From DATARH01 sp036268425 (lineage in GTDB: Bacteria; Pseudomonadota; Alphaproteobacteria; ATCC43930; CGMCC-115725), in assembly GCA_036268425.1 (NCBI GenBank), contig DATAUE010000006.1, forward strand, positions 1-64,000: DNA of 64,000 nucleotides. The letters are read 5' to 3'. How positions within the stretch are numbered: the first letter of the stretch is position 1; each line of letters starts with the position of its first letter. The notes beneath the pieces were generated by a model, which was given only the letters and a program-made list of their open reading frames with translations, was not told the origin of the DNA and ran no database searches. Of the stretch, positions 1 to 9,200 are shown piece after piece. The position numbers and the translations under genes are program-made.

Positions 1-41
1 GCTTTCGCCGGAACGACGGCATGTTTTCCGCGGAGGGCATC

Positions 42-1391
42 ATGGACGGCACGACGCAGCTTCTTGAAACCGACCGGCAGTATCTCGTCCACCCATTGCA
101 TCACCCGGAAGACCACAAGGCGCCGCTGTTCATCGATCACGGCAAGGGCGCGATGCTGGTCGACGTCGCCGGGCGCGAGGTGATCGACGGGTTGGCGGGG
201 CTGTGGAACGTCAATATCGGGCACGGGCGCGGCGAACTCGCCGACGTCGCGGCGGCGCAGATGCGCAAGATCGCCTACGCCTCGGCTTATGTCGGCGCCA
301 CCAACGAGCCGGCAATCCGCCTCGCTGAGAAGATCGTCGGACACGCCTACGCGAACAGTTCGGCGGTCTACTACACGACCGGCGGTGCGGAATCGAACGA
401 GTCGGCGTTCAAGACTGCGCGCTATTACTGGAAGCTGCAGGACAAGCCGGACAAGACCAAGATCATCTCGCGCATTCACGGCTATCACGGTGTGACGATG
501 GCGGCGATGAGCGCCACCGGCATGGCCGTCTACCAGAAGATGTTCGGGCCGCTGGTGCCGGGTTTTGTACAGGTCGCGCCGCCTTATGCCTATCGCTGGC
601 AAGGCAACCAGGAGCCGGGTTTGGGCGCCGCCGAGGCGGTCGAGAAATGCATCCTCGCCGAGGGGCCGGATACGGTCGCGGCGGTGATCTGCGAGCCGGT
701 GATGGGCGCCGGCGGGGTCATCGTGCCGCCCGACAGCTATTTCCCTCGCCTGCGCGAGATCTGCGACCAGTACGATGTATTGCTGATCGCCGACGAGGTC
801 ATCACCGGCTTCGGCCGCACCGGCAGCTGGTTCGCGCTCGGTCATTGGGATATCGAGCCGGATATCGTCTCGTTCGCCAAAGGCGTCACCAGCGGCTATC
901 TGCCGTTGGGCGGCAACATCCTGTCGAAACGCGTGCACGATTCGATCCTGAACGCGCCGATGGACCGCCGGTATATGCACGCCGCGACCTATAGCGGCCA
1001 TCCGGTATGCTGCGCTGTGGGCCTGCGCAATGTCGAGATCATCGAGCGGGAGGATTTGCCGGGTCGCGCGGCGACAGCCGGCAAGCGCCTGCTTGGCCAG
1101 CTTGAGGAATTGCGCGACTTGCCCGTGGTGGGCGAGGTGCGCGGCCTCGGCATGATGTTCGGCATCGAACTGGTTACCGACAAGGCGAGCAAGGCGCCGG
1201 CATTGGGGGTCGGGGTCAAGGTGGCGCGCGAGGCGATGTCGCGCGGCCTGTTGTGCAGGGCGCGGCCGGGCGGTCTCGACCCGGCAATGGGTGACACGAT
1301 CTGCCTGTCGCCGCCGCTTTCGACGCCGACCGAAATCCTCGATCGCCTTCCAGTGATTCTGCGCGAATCTATTGTCGCTGCGACAAAATAG
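42..1391 (+). CDS. Class III (omega) aminotransferase, aspartate aminotransferase family
   Basis: PLP-dependent fold-type I aminotransferase of about 449 residues, usual for the family. Members transfer an amino group from an omega-amino acid or amine (beta-alanine, taurine, putrescine types) to pyruvate or 2-oxoglutarate in the cytosol. The cofactor-binding features are visible: TGGAESNESAFK for the PLP phosphate, the ADEVITGFGRTG segment containing the PLP-pyridine Asp, and the Schiff-base Lys in SFAKGVTSGYLPLGG (about residue 280). The ATG at 42 is preferred because GGAGGG lies 4-5 nt upstream; an in-frame ATG at 21 would add seven residues without a site. The amino donor cannot be read from sequence. 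A strong inverted repeat follows the stop, so this is probably the last gene of its transcript, which enters from outside the window. Confidence 0.9.
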   Translation: MDGTTQLLETDRQYLVHPLHHPEDHKAPLFIDHGKGAMLVDVAGREVIDGLAGLWNVNIGHGRGELADVAAAQMRKIAYASAYVGATNEPAIRLAEKIVGHAYANSSAVYYTTGGAESNESAFKTARYYWKLQDKPDKTKIISRIHGYHGVTMAAMSATGMAVYQKMFGPLVPGFVQVAPPYAYRWQGNQEPGLGAAEAVEKCILAEGPDTVAAVICEPVMGAGGVIVPPDSYFPRLREICDQYDVLLIADEVITGFGRTGSWFALGHWDIEPDIVSFAKGVTSGYLPLGGNILSKRVHDSILNAPMDRRYMHAATYSGHPVCCAVGLRNVEIIEREDLPGRAATAGKRLLGQLEELRDLPVVGEVRGLGMMFGIELVTDKASKAPALGVGVKVAREAMSRGLLCRARPGGLDPAMGDTICLSPPLSTPTEILDRLPVILRESIVAATK

Positions 1392-1395
1392 GCGA

Positions 1396-1434
1396 CATCA
1401 TCTTGATGCCTGATAATCAGGCGTCAAGATGATG
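1396..1434 (+). terminator. Hairpin after the aminotransferase
   Basis: An 18-nt arm (1396-1413) pairs with 1417-1434 around a 3-nt loop (TAA), with a single G:T wobble. It begins 5 nt after the aminotransferase stop. There is no T-tract, so it may be a factor-independent terminator of reduced strength or an mRNA 3'-end stabiliser. Confidence 0.6.
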
Positions 1435-1464
1435 CTGAAACGTCGCAGGTAAAACGCCGCTTCA

Positions 1465-1483
1465 ATGATGACGTTGTCATCAT
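1465..1483. promoter_or_regulatory. Palindromic operator-like site upstream of the porin
   Basis: The perfect 8-bp inverted repeat ATGATGAC-GTT-GTCATCAT lies 57 nt before the porin ATG. The length and short spacer are typical of a dimeric regulator's operator. A TTGTCA hexamer (1474-1479) inside it could serve as a -35 element, but I see no good -10 at 17 nt. No regulator gene is adjacent, so the ligand protein is unknown. Confidence 0.35.
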
Positions 1484-1503
1484 AGTTTCTTTTGCATCGC
1501 CTT

Positions 1504-1532
1504 TACTCGCTTTACGCGTTAACAAGCGAGTA
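1504..1532 (+). promoter_or_regulatory. 5'-UTR hairpin abutting the porin ribosome binding site
   Basis: A 9-bp perfect inverted repeat (TACTCGCTT / AAGCGAGTA, 11-nt loop) ends one base before the GAAGG ribosome binding site (1533-1537) of the porin. It could be a second operator or, in RNA, a structure that modulates ribosome access or mRNA stability. Function is inferred from position only. Confidence 0.35.
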
Positions 1533-1539
1533 GAAGGCA

Positions 1540-3189
1540 ATGCGTTACCGAATTATTGCGGTCGGTCAGCCCCTTGCGGGCTGTTTTTTTGCTGCGGCGC
1601 TGGTGGCGCCGCTATCGGCAATGGCCCAAACGGCGCCGACCGACCGGATCGACGCGATCGAGCGCCAGATCGGCGGCATGCAAAGCGAGCTGAAACAGCT
1701 CCGGGGTTCGCTCGGCGAGGCCCGCGCGCAGTTGCGCCAGGCGCGCGAGGCCGCTACGCGGGCGCGCCAGGACGCCCGGGACGCCGCGGCTGCGCAGTCG
1801 CAGGCGAGCGCGGCCGCGGCACGCGCGCAAGCGGTTGCCGCCGCCCCGCCACCACCTCCGCCGGCCGTTCCGGCAACGCCACCCGGACCGCATGTGGCGC
1901 AGACCAGCGGCAATCGTTTTGGCCTCGAAAGCGCCGACGGCCGCAACTCGATCTACTTGACGGGCCGCCTGCATTTCGATGTCGGCGATTACCTCGATTA
2001 TCATCCGCAATCCAAGGCTGCGGCGGTGCAGAACCTCAACAGCGGCGTCAACGCAAGACGCGCAAGGCTCGGCATTACCGGCAAGTTCGCCAACGACTGG
2101 GCTTACAGTCTGATTTACGATTTCGGCGGATCGAGCGACAGCAGCGCCGGCGCGACCGGCAGCGGCATCCAATCCGCGATGATCACCTATAACGGGCTCA
2201 ACAAAGGCCCGCTGCCGCTGGCGTTCGACCTCGGCTACATGGACACGCCGTTCACCTTGCAGGAAGCGACCAGTTCCAACGACCTGCTGTTTGTCGAACG
2301 GGCGTCGATCCAGGCGGTCGCCACCAATATCTTCGCCAACGATTTCCGCTCGGCTCTCGGGGTGCGGTCCAACAACGACCGCTACTGGGCCGGAATGTAT
2401 CTGACCGGGCCGCAATCCGGCGCTGTCCACACAGCCGGCGAGCAATACGGCGCGTTTGGTCGCGCCACCTACCAGCTTCTCCAATCGCCGGAATATTCGC
2501 TGCACCTCGGCGGCGATGTCGGTGCGCTGCTAAAGCCGCCGACCGCCAGCGGGATCCAGACGATCACGCTGTCCGACCGTCCGGAACTGCGTGTCGATCC
2601 GACCTCGATCCTCAGCACCGGCGCTTTGGGCACGGCGGCGCACCCGGTCGACGGCGCCGAGGTTTACGGCGTGGAAGGCGCCGCCAGCTACCGCAATTTC
2701 TTTGTCGAAGGCGAATATTACCACGTCGATGTCGATCGCCGTGGCCTCGCCAATAACGGCTTTGACGGCGGCTATATCGAGGGCAGCTGGGTCTTGACCG
2801 GCGAGCAGCGGAAATACGCTCCGGCCGCCGGCGCCTACACCAATCCGGTCCCCGATCATCCCTTTGCGCCGTGGGACGATGATTATGGTCTGGGCGCCTG
2901 GGAACTGGTCGGCCGCTTCAGCACGATCAGCCTGAACGACAATTTCGCGCCCGGCGTCGCGCCGGCCGCCACCAGCAACGCGGTCGGCGGTGGCAGGCAG
3001 GATGTTTATGGCGTCGGGCTGAACTGGTATCCGAACGCCAATATCCGCTTCATGTTCGATTATCTGCACGGCTCGATCGACAAGCGCTTCTCGACGGCAG
3101 CGGGCGGCGGCGCGGCGGGCACCACGCTCGGCACTCCGGTCGGCGGCAATTTCGATGCAGTCGTCATGCGGACGCAATTCGCCTTCTGA
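1540..3189 (+). CDS. Porin of the phosphate-selective OprO/OprP type
   Basis: Outer-membrane channel of 549 residues. The N-terminal 30 residues form a signal peptide (hydrophobic core, cleavage near AMAQT). Residues ~35-95 form an Ala/Arg/Gln-rich coiled coil, likely a trimerising or periplasmic stalk, followed by a Pro-rich linker (~105-120) and then a beta-barrel with alternating aromatic strands beginning near NRFGLESADGRNSIYLTGRL. The protein ends in Phe (RTQFAF), the usual BAM recognition signature. This architecture (coiled coil plus OprP-like barrel) is common in alphaproteobacteria. Anion or phosphate specificity is known for OprP but not demonstrable here. SD GAAGG is 2 nt from the ATG. 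The gene is single, with two inverted repeats in its leader. Confidence 0.85.
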   Translation: MRYRIIAVGQPLAGCFFAAALVAPLSAMAQTAPTDRIDAIERQIGGMQSELKQLRGSLGEARAQLRQAREAATRARQDARDAAAAQSQASAAAARAQAVAAAPPPPPPAVPATPPGPHVAQTSGNRFGLESADGRNSIYLTGRLHFDVGDYLDYHPQSKAAAVQNLNSGVNARRARLGITGKFANDWAYSLIYDFGGSSDSSAGATGSGIQSAMITYNGLNKGPLPLAFDLGYMDTPFTLQEATSSNDLLFVERASIQAVATNIFANDFRSALGVRSNNDRYWAGMYLTGPQSGAVHTAGEQYGAFGRATYQLLQSPEYSLHLGGDVGALLKPPTASGIQTITLSDRPELRVDPTSILSTGALGTAAHPVDGAEVYGVEGAASYRNFFVEGEYYHVDVDRRGLANNGFDGGYIEGSWVLTGEQRKYAPAAGAYTNPVPDHPFAPWDDDYGLGAWELVGRFSTISLNDNFAPGVAPAATSNAVGGGRQDVYGVGLNWYPNANIRFMFDYLHGSIDKRFSTAAGGGAAGTTLGTPVGGNFDAVVMRTQFAF

Positions 3190-3293
3190 GTTGCGCGGGC
3201 GGTCTTCGGTTGTCGTGACGTGTGGGCTTGACGCCTGCCGCAGCCTGCAATAGCGCTGCCGCACCACCGCAACAGAACCGGAGGCCGCCCCGC

Positions 3294-4442
3294 ATGGCCA
3301 GTCGTAAAATTGGCGTCGTTATCGATGGTGCAACCGGCCGGCTCGGCACGACGCAGCACTTGCGGTCGCTGCTGGCGATCCGCGGCGAGGGCGGCTTGCT
3401 GCTGGCGAACGGCGATCGCCTGCTGCCCGAGCCGGTATTACTCGGCCGCAATGCGGGAAAACTCGCGGCATTGGCCGAGCGCAGCGGCGGGCTGCGCTGG
3501 AGCACCGACAGTGCCGCCTGCTTTGCCGACCCGGATATCGAAATTTATTTCGATGCGCAGCCGACCGGCGGCCGTATCGAACGGGGCAAGGCCGCTTTCG
3601 CCGCCGACAAGCACCTTTATGTCGAAAAGCCGGTCGCCGAGACGCTGGATGGGGCGCTGTCGCTGGTCCGGGCGGGCGAACGGGCCGGCAAAAAGGGCGG
3701 CGTCGTACAGGACAAGATTTTCCTGCCGGGGCTGCGCAAGATGCGCAAATTGTTTGAGGCGGATTTTTTCGGCCGTGTCACCTCGATCAAGCTCGACTTC
3801 GGCTGGTGGGTGTTTGACGGCGAGCTGTTCCCGTCGCAACGGGTCAGCTGGAATTACCGCAAGGAGACCGGTGGCGGGTTGATCCTCGATATGTTCGCGC
3901 ATTGGCGCTATGTCTTCGACCGCCTGCTCGGGCCGATCGAATCGGTGTCGTGCCGGCACATCACGGCGCAGCCGAAGCGTCGCGACGAGGCGGGGCGGTC
4001 TTTTGACGTTGATGTCGATGACCACGCCTTTGCAATGTTCGAGCTGCAAGGCGGGGTGTTGGCGCAGGTCAGTTCATCCTGGGCCAGCCGCGTCAAGCGC
4101 GACGACCTGTTGCAGATCCAGGTGGACGGCACCGCCGGATCTGCTGTTTGCGGGCAGCACCGCTGCTTTATCCAGCCGCTGACGGCGACACCGAAGCCGC
4201 TGTTCGGCCCGGATTTTCCGCAGAACATGCCCTATCACGAGCAGTGGCAGGAATTGCCGGACAACGAATTTTACGAGAACGGCTATCGCGCCGGCTGGGA
4301 ATTGTTTCTGCGGCATGTTGCCGAGGATGCACCGTTTCCCGCGACGCTTCTCGAAGGCGCCAAGGCGGTACAGCTTGCCGAGGCGTGCTACCAGAGCCAC
4401 CGTGAAAGGCGATGGGTGGATTTGCCGCCGCTCAGTCTATAG
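3294..4442 (+). CDS. Gfo/Idh/MocA family NAD(P)-dependent oxidoreductase
   Basis: Cytosolic dehydrogenase of 382 residues. The N-terminal Rossmann fold starts at KIGVVIDGATGRLG, an unusual GATGRLG dinucleotide loop for the family. The family catalytic lysine appears in YVEKPVAETLDGAL (about residue 110), where EKP is the signature. The C-terminal substrate domain contains GGGLILDMFAHWRYVFDRLLG, with the conserved Asp and His. The family oxidises or reduces sugars, inositols and sugar acids; the substrate here cannot be predicted. The ATG at 3294 is chosen because the family N-terminus begins there and GGAGG precedes it. Single gene, convergent with the next. Confidence 0.85.
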   Translation: MASRKIGVVIDGATGRLGTTQHLRSLLAIRGEGGLLLANGDRLLPEPVLLGRNAGKLAALAERSGGLRWSTDSAACFADPDIEIYFDAQPTGGRIERGKAAFAADKHLYVEKPVAETLDGALSLVRAGERAGKKGGVVQDKIFLPGLRKMRKLFEADFFGRVTSIKLDFGWWVFDGELFPSQRVSWNYRKETGGGLILDMFAHWRYVFDRLLGPIESVSCRHITAQPKRRDEAGRSFDVDVDDHAFAMFELQGGVLAQVSSSWASRVKRDDLLQIQVDGTAGSAVCGQHRCFIQPLTATPKPLFGPDFPQNMPYHEQWQELPDNEFYENGYRAGWELFLRHVAEDAPFPATLLEGAKAVQLAEACYQSHRERRWVDLPPLSL

Positions 4443-4520
4443 CGCGAGCAGACGCAGCACACCCACGCCTATTGGCCCTATCTGCTGGTGCTGTTGCTCG
4501 ACCAAGCCCGATAATCGAGG

Positions 4521-6203
4521 TCAGGAGGCGGGCACGGCGGCCGGCTCGTCGGCTTTTTCACGGACTCTCGGAAAATAAAGGTGCACAGCAGTGCCGACCC
4601 CTTCGGCGCTTTCGACACGGGCGAAGCCGCCAATGCTGCGCATCGTGTCGGCGGCGATTGCGGCGGCGGGACGCGGCGAGGCGGCCGCACTGAAAACCCG
4701 GTCGAGCGCATCGTCCGTGAGCCCTGGCCCGTTGTCGCGTATCGTGATGCGCACGAAATCGCCGAGCCGCGCGCCGGGCGTTTCGGCAAGCCCGGCTTCG
4801 TCAAAGCTGATATTGCGGGTGCCGACAATGATGTTGCCGGCATCGGTCAAATCCGCCATCGCTGCGGCGGTCAAGTCGAGCACCAGACGGCGCAAGACGG
4901 GCGCCTCGGTACGGCATCGCCACAATTCCGGCAGCAGGGAAAGACGGAATCCGACGCGGCGCGGCAGGCGTTGGCGGATCGCCCGTTCCAGCCGGCTGAT
5001 CAATGCATTGAGATCGGCGACGGGCAGAGCCGGGATGGGCGACGCTGCCACCGCTGCTTTCTCAGGCGAGGGGCCGGTTGCCGCGACGGCATCGGTCGCG
5101 GCGACAGCGTCCCCGGCCGGCCGGCGACGGCGCAACGCGAGCCATGCTGCGACGACGATCCCCGCCAGTATGGTGGCGCCGATGATGATGAAGGCACGCG
5201 TATCGGTATGGCGGCGCGCCTCGGCGTCGGGGTCGTAGACGAAATTGTCGGTGTCGGCGGTGCGCAGCAATGCCCCGACTCTGGTCATGCTGGCCTCGAT
5301 CCGCTCCCATCGATCAGGGTTGGAATGGCCGAGGGCGATCGCCGGATAGCGCGCGAGATCGTGTGCGACTTCGGCCTGATAGCGGGCAAAACCGGCTGCA
5401 TCGGCAATCCCCGGAGGCGGCGGCAATTCGGCGACGAGGCGTGCGGCAATTTCATTCGAGTGTTGCAGCGCGTATTCCCAGCCCTTCAACGATGCTGCGC
5501 GGAATTGCCGGACCGTCGCCGGCTCGCTCTTGGCCAGGCGCTGCAGGGTGAACAGCGTGTCGCCATAGAATTCGACCCGGTAATCGCCAGGGTTGAACGA
5601 ATTCAGCAGCAGGTTTTTCTCGTGCGCCTGCCAGGGTATCTCCCAGGCCGATCCGATTACGGCGTCGGCGCTGTGGTCGGCCAGGGCGGCGACCGCTTGC
5701 CCTGGTTCAAGCAGTACCGATTTCAGCTTGCCGGCATCGACTCCTTCGGCTTGCAGCGCCGTCGCCAGCTCGATGTCGAGAATGTCGCTGGCCGGCAGGC
5801 GGCCGAGTTTCGCCTTGGCAAGGGCGCCGGGTGACGGAAAATCGCCATCGGTGCGATAATACACCGCCGCGCCGCTCTGCTGGAAAACCGGCGCCAGCAA
5901 CAGCAGCGGCAGACCCTGCGCCGTGCGGATCACCAGATCGGCGGAGCCGGTGCCGAACTGGGCGCGGCCTTCGGTAACCTCGCGCACCGGATCGATCGGG
6001 GGCTGGCCGGCGGCGGCACCGGGCTTGATATCGACGTCCAGCCCGGCCGCGCGGTAGAAGCCCTGCCACAACGCCGCGTAATAGCCGGCGAACTCGAACT
6101 GCGCCGGCCCGTGCAGTTGCAGCACCAGCTTGTCCGCCGCGTTTGCGGCATGTGTCAGTACCAGCGCCGCCAGCATCCCGGCGAACGCTATCCATTTTGA
6201 CAT
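4521..6203 (-). CDS. NMT1/THI5-type solute-binding protein fused to a degenerate histidine-kinase ATPase domain
   Basis: 560 residues. Residues 1-22 are a signal peptide. Residues ~25-310 are a THI5/NMT1-like periplasmic binding domain (FEFAGYYAALWQGFYRAAGL, the hallmark of pyrimidine-, sulfonate- and nitrate-type binding proteins). One membrane helix lies near residue 340 (AFIIIGATILAGIVVAAWLA). Residues ~395-550 are cytosolic and resemble a GHKL ATPase, with G1-like RDNGPGLTDD and a terminal GGFARVESAEGVGTAVHLYF. No H-box with a phosphoacceptor His is visible. The N-box equivalent (LDLTAAAMADL) lacks the Mg-binding Asn, and the G2 region has lost GLGL. It therefore looks like a one-piece transmembrane receptor whose output domain is a pseudokinase. 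No cognate ABC permease or response regulator is adjacent. It lies 91 nt downstream of the NAD-GDH gene on the same strand. Confidence 0.75.
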   Translation of the reverse strand: MSKWIAFAGMLAALVLTHAANAADKLVLQLHGPAQFEFAGYYAALWQGFYRAAGLDVDIKPGAAAGQPPIDPVREVTEGRAQFGTGSADLVIRTAQGLPLLLLAPVFQQSGAAVYYRTDGDFPSPGALAKAKLGRLPASDILDIELATALQAEGVDAGKLKSVLLEPGQAVAALADHSADAVIGSAWEIPWQAHEKNLLLNSFNPGDYRVEFYGDTLFTLQRLAKSEPATVRQFRAASLKGWEYALQHSNEIAARLVAELPPPPGIADAAGFARYQAEVAHDLARYPAIALGHSNPDRWERIEASMTRVGALLRTADTDNFVYDPDAEARRHTDTRAFIIIGATILAGIVVAAWLALRRRRPAGDAVAATDAVAATGPSPEKAAVAASPIPALPVADLNALISRLERAIRQRLPRRVGFRLSLLPELWRCRTEAPVLRRLVLDLTAAAMADLTDAGNIIVGTRNISFDEAGLAETPGARLGDFVRITIRDNGPGLTDDALDRVFSAAASPRPAAAIAADTMRSIGGFARVESAEGVGTAVHLYFPRVREKADEPAAVPAS

Positions 6204-6294
6204 CGCGCCCCCCGGCGTGTCCCGGCAGCCGCCCGAGCAATCTGCTCGGCCGCTGCTGCCGGATCAGCCATGTCAGCGCGAAACAGCCGCAAAA

Positions 6295-9200
6295 TCAATC
6301 GGCCAAGCGTCGCTCCTCGCGCCCCAGTACCTGCCGCAACTGCCGACTGGCGACCACCAGCATCGCCAGATCGGGCGCGGCGGTTCCGCGCAGTTCGGCG
6401 GCCATCGCTTCGGCCGGCGCCAGCGCCGCGGCCTGTTCGGCAGCCCACGCGGCAACGGCACCAATGGGGTCGTCGCCGGAATTCGCGGCTTTTCCAGGTT
6501 TCAGCGCGCGCGCGGCCAGATCGCTTTGCAGGGCGAACAGATCGTCGATGACGGTCTCGACCGCCTGCTTCTGCCACGGCGTATCGGTTGGCAGCCGGTA
6601 TGCAGCGGTACGCATCTCATCGAGGGCAAACCGGGCGCCGGCTTCGTAATAGGTCTGTGCCGCCCGGTCGAGCGGCTCGCCGCTGCGTTCCGCCAGATCG
6701 GCGATCTCCAAGGCGGCGGCCAGGAAGACAAGCTGGCCGATGCGTTGCGCCAGCGGTGCCGGAACGCCGGACTGGGTCAGTTGTGCGCTGTTGCGGTCCG
6801 CGACGAGGCGGTCGCTCGCCGGCAGCAATTCCGGGAAGGCCGCCGCGAGGTGTCGCACCGCCGGGGCAAAACGCGCGATTTCGGTACCGCTGTCGAGCCG
6901 GTTGCCCCGCAGCAGCCAAGCAGTGGCGTGTTCGATCAGCGCCGCGATTTCCCGCAGCATCGTGGTTTGCGACGCTGCCGGCACCTGATTGTCGAGCGCT
7001 TCAATCTGCTGCCACAGCCCCGGCAGGTCAAACGCCTCGCGGACGATCCGGTAGGCACGCGTGATCTCCGGCGACTCGTGCCCGGTCGCGGCGTGCATGT
7101 CGTGGACAAAAGTGAGGCCGGCGCGGTTGATGAGATCGTTGGTGACGACCGTCGCGATGATCTCTCGTCGGAGCGGATGTGAGGAAATCTGCGCCGCGAA
7201 ACGTTCGCGCAACGCGGCGGGGAAATAATCGCAGAGATCACCGGCATATTCCGGCATGTTGGGCAGGTCGGACGCCAATAATTCCTCATCGAGCGACATT
7301 TTGGCATAGGCGAGGAGCACCGCGAGTTCCGGGCGGGTCAGGCCGCGCCGCGCGGCGGCGCGAGCGGCGAGCGCCTTGTCGTCGGGCAGGAATTCGAGCG
7401 CCCGATCGAGGCGGCCGGCGCGTTCGAGATCACGAATCAGCCGCGCCTGCCGGTCGAGGCTGGCAGTGCCCGATGCTTCGGCAACCGACAATGCCTCGCC
7501 TTGCAGGTAGTTGTCGCGCAGAACGAGTGCCGCGACGTCATCCGTCATCTGCGCCAGTAGCGGTTCCCGGTCTTCGTGGCGCAGCGCACCGGCGGCTATC
7601 GCGCCGCTCAGCAGGATCTTGATGTTGACCTCATGGTCAGACATCGACACGCCGGCCGAATTGTCGATCGCATCGGTATCGATGCGGCCGCCGGTCAGGG
7701 CGTAGGCGACGCGACCGCGCTGGGTAACGCCGAGGTTGGCGCCTTCGCCGACCACCTTGGCGCGGACGGCCTCGCCGTTGATGCGCAATGCGTCATTGGC
7801 CCGGTCGCCGACGTCGAGATGGCTTTCGCTCTGTGCTTTGATAAAGGTGCCGATGCCGCCGAAAAACAGCAGATCGATCTCGGCGGTCAGCAGTACCTGC
7901 ACCAGCTCGGCCGGGGTCAGATGGTCCTGCGTGATGCCGAACACGGATTTCATCTCGGTGCTGATCGCGATCGCCTTGGCGCTGCGTTCGAAAACGCCGC
8001 CGCCGGGTGAAATCAGCGCAGGATCGTAATCGGCCCAGCTTGAGCGCGGCCGGTGGAACAGCCGCTCGCGTTCGATATAGGCATGCGCCGCATCGGGGGT
8101 CGGGTCGACAAAGATGTGCAGATGGTTGAAGGCGGCCAGCAGCCGAGTATGGCGCGACCGCAGCATGCCGTTGCCGAACACATCGCCCGACATGTCGCCG
8201 ACCCCGACAACGGTGAAATCGCTGGTCTGGATGTCGCGGCCCAGTTCGCGGAAATGGCGTTTGACCAACTCCCACGCGCCGCGCGAGGTGATCCCCATTT
8301 CCTTGTGGTCGTAGCCGGCCGACCCGCCCGAGGCAAAGGCATCGCCAAGCCAGAAGCCGTATACCTGCGAAATCTCGTTGGCGGTGTCGGAAAAAGTTGC
8401 AGTGCCCTTGTCGGCGGCAACGACAAGGTACGGATCATCCGCGTCGTAACGGATGACAGATGGCGGCGGGATGATGGCGTGCGCGCCTTCGCCGCTTTCG
8501 CCATTTTCGGGCGTGGCGATGTTGTCGGTCACGTCGAGCAGGCCGCGGATCAGGATTTTGTAACATTCGATCCCTTCCGCGGCGAATGTCTCGCGGTAGG
8601 CCGGGCTGCCGGGAATTGGCGGCTGCTTCAGGACAAAGCCGCCTTTTGAACCGACCGGGACGATGACGGCGTTTTTCACCGTCTGCGCCTTCATCAGCCC
8701 GAGGATTTCCGTGCGGAAATCCTCCTTGCGGTCCGACCACCGGATGCCGCCGCGCGCCACTTTGCCGGCGCGCATGTGCACCCCCTCGGTGCGCGGGCTG
8801 TAGACGTAGATTTCATAAAGCGGGCGGGGCAGGGGCAGCAGGTCGATGTCGTGCGACGCCAGCTTGACGGCGAGCGCTGGCTTGGGCTCGCCGGAGGGCA
8901 GCGTCTGGTAGTAGTTGGTGCGCACTGATTTCAGGATCAGCGTCAGGTAGGCGCGCAGGATGCGGTCTTCGTCGAGGCTCTCGACGGCGTCGAGCATATG
9001 GTCGATCGCCTGGATTTCGGCGAGCGTCGCCTGTGAGGTGGCCTCGGCTCCCGCCAAGTCGAAACGGATTTCGAAAAGCTGCACGAGGCGCCGTGCGATC
9101 GCCGGATGCCGCGCCAGTGTGTCTTCCATGTAGTTCTGGCTGAACGTCGAGCCTGCCTGCCGCTGCACCTTGCAGTAGAGCCGCAGGATCGTCGTCTGGC

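Noticed and set aside
4443..4520. Short coding-like stretch after the Gfo/Idh gene (YWPYLLVLLLDQAR)
   Set aside because: About 22 codons, no start and no family; between convergent genes, probably chance.
4581..5834. 417-codon plus-strand frame opposite the solute-binding receptor
   Set aside because: It is antisense to a gene with a signal peptide, binding domain and membrane helix; its composition is Arg/Gly/Gln-rich with no motif. High-GC shadow frame.
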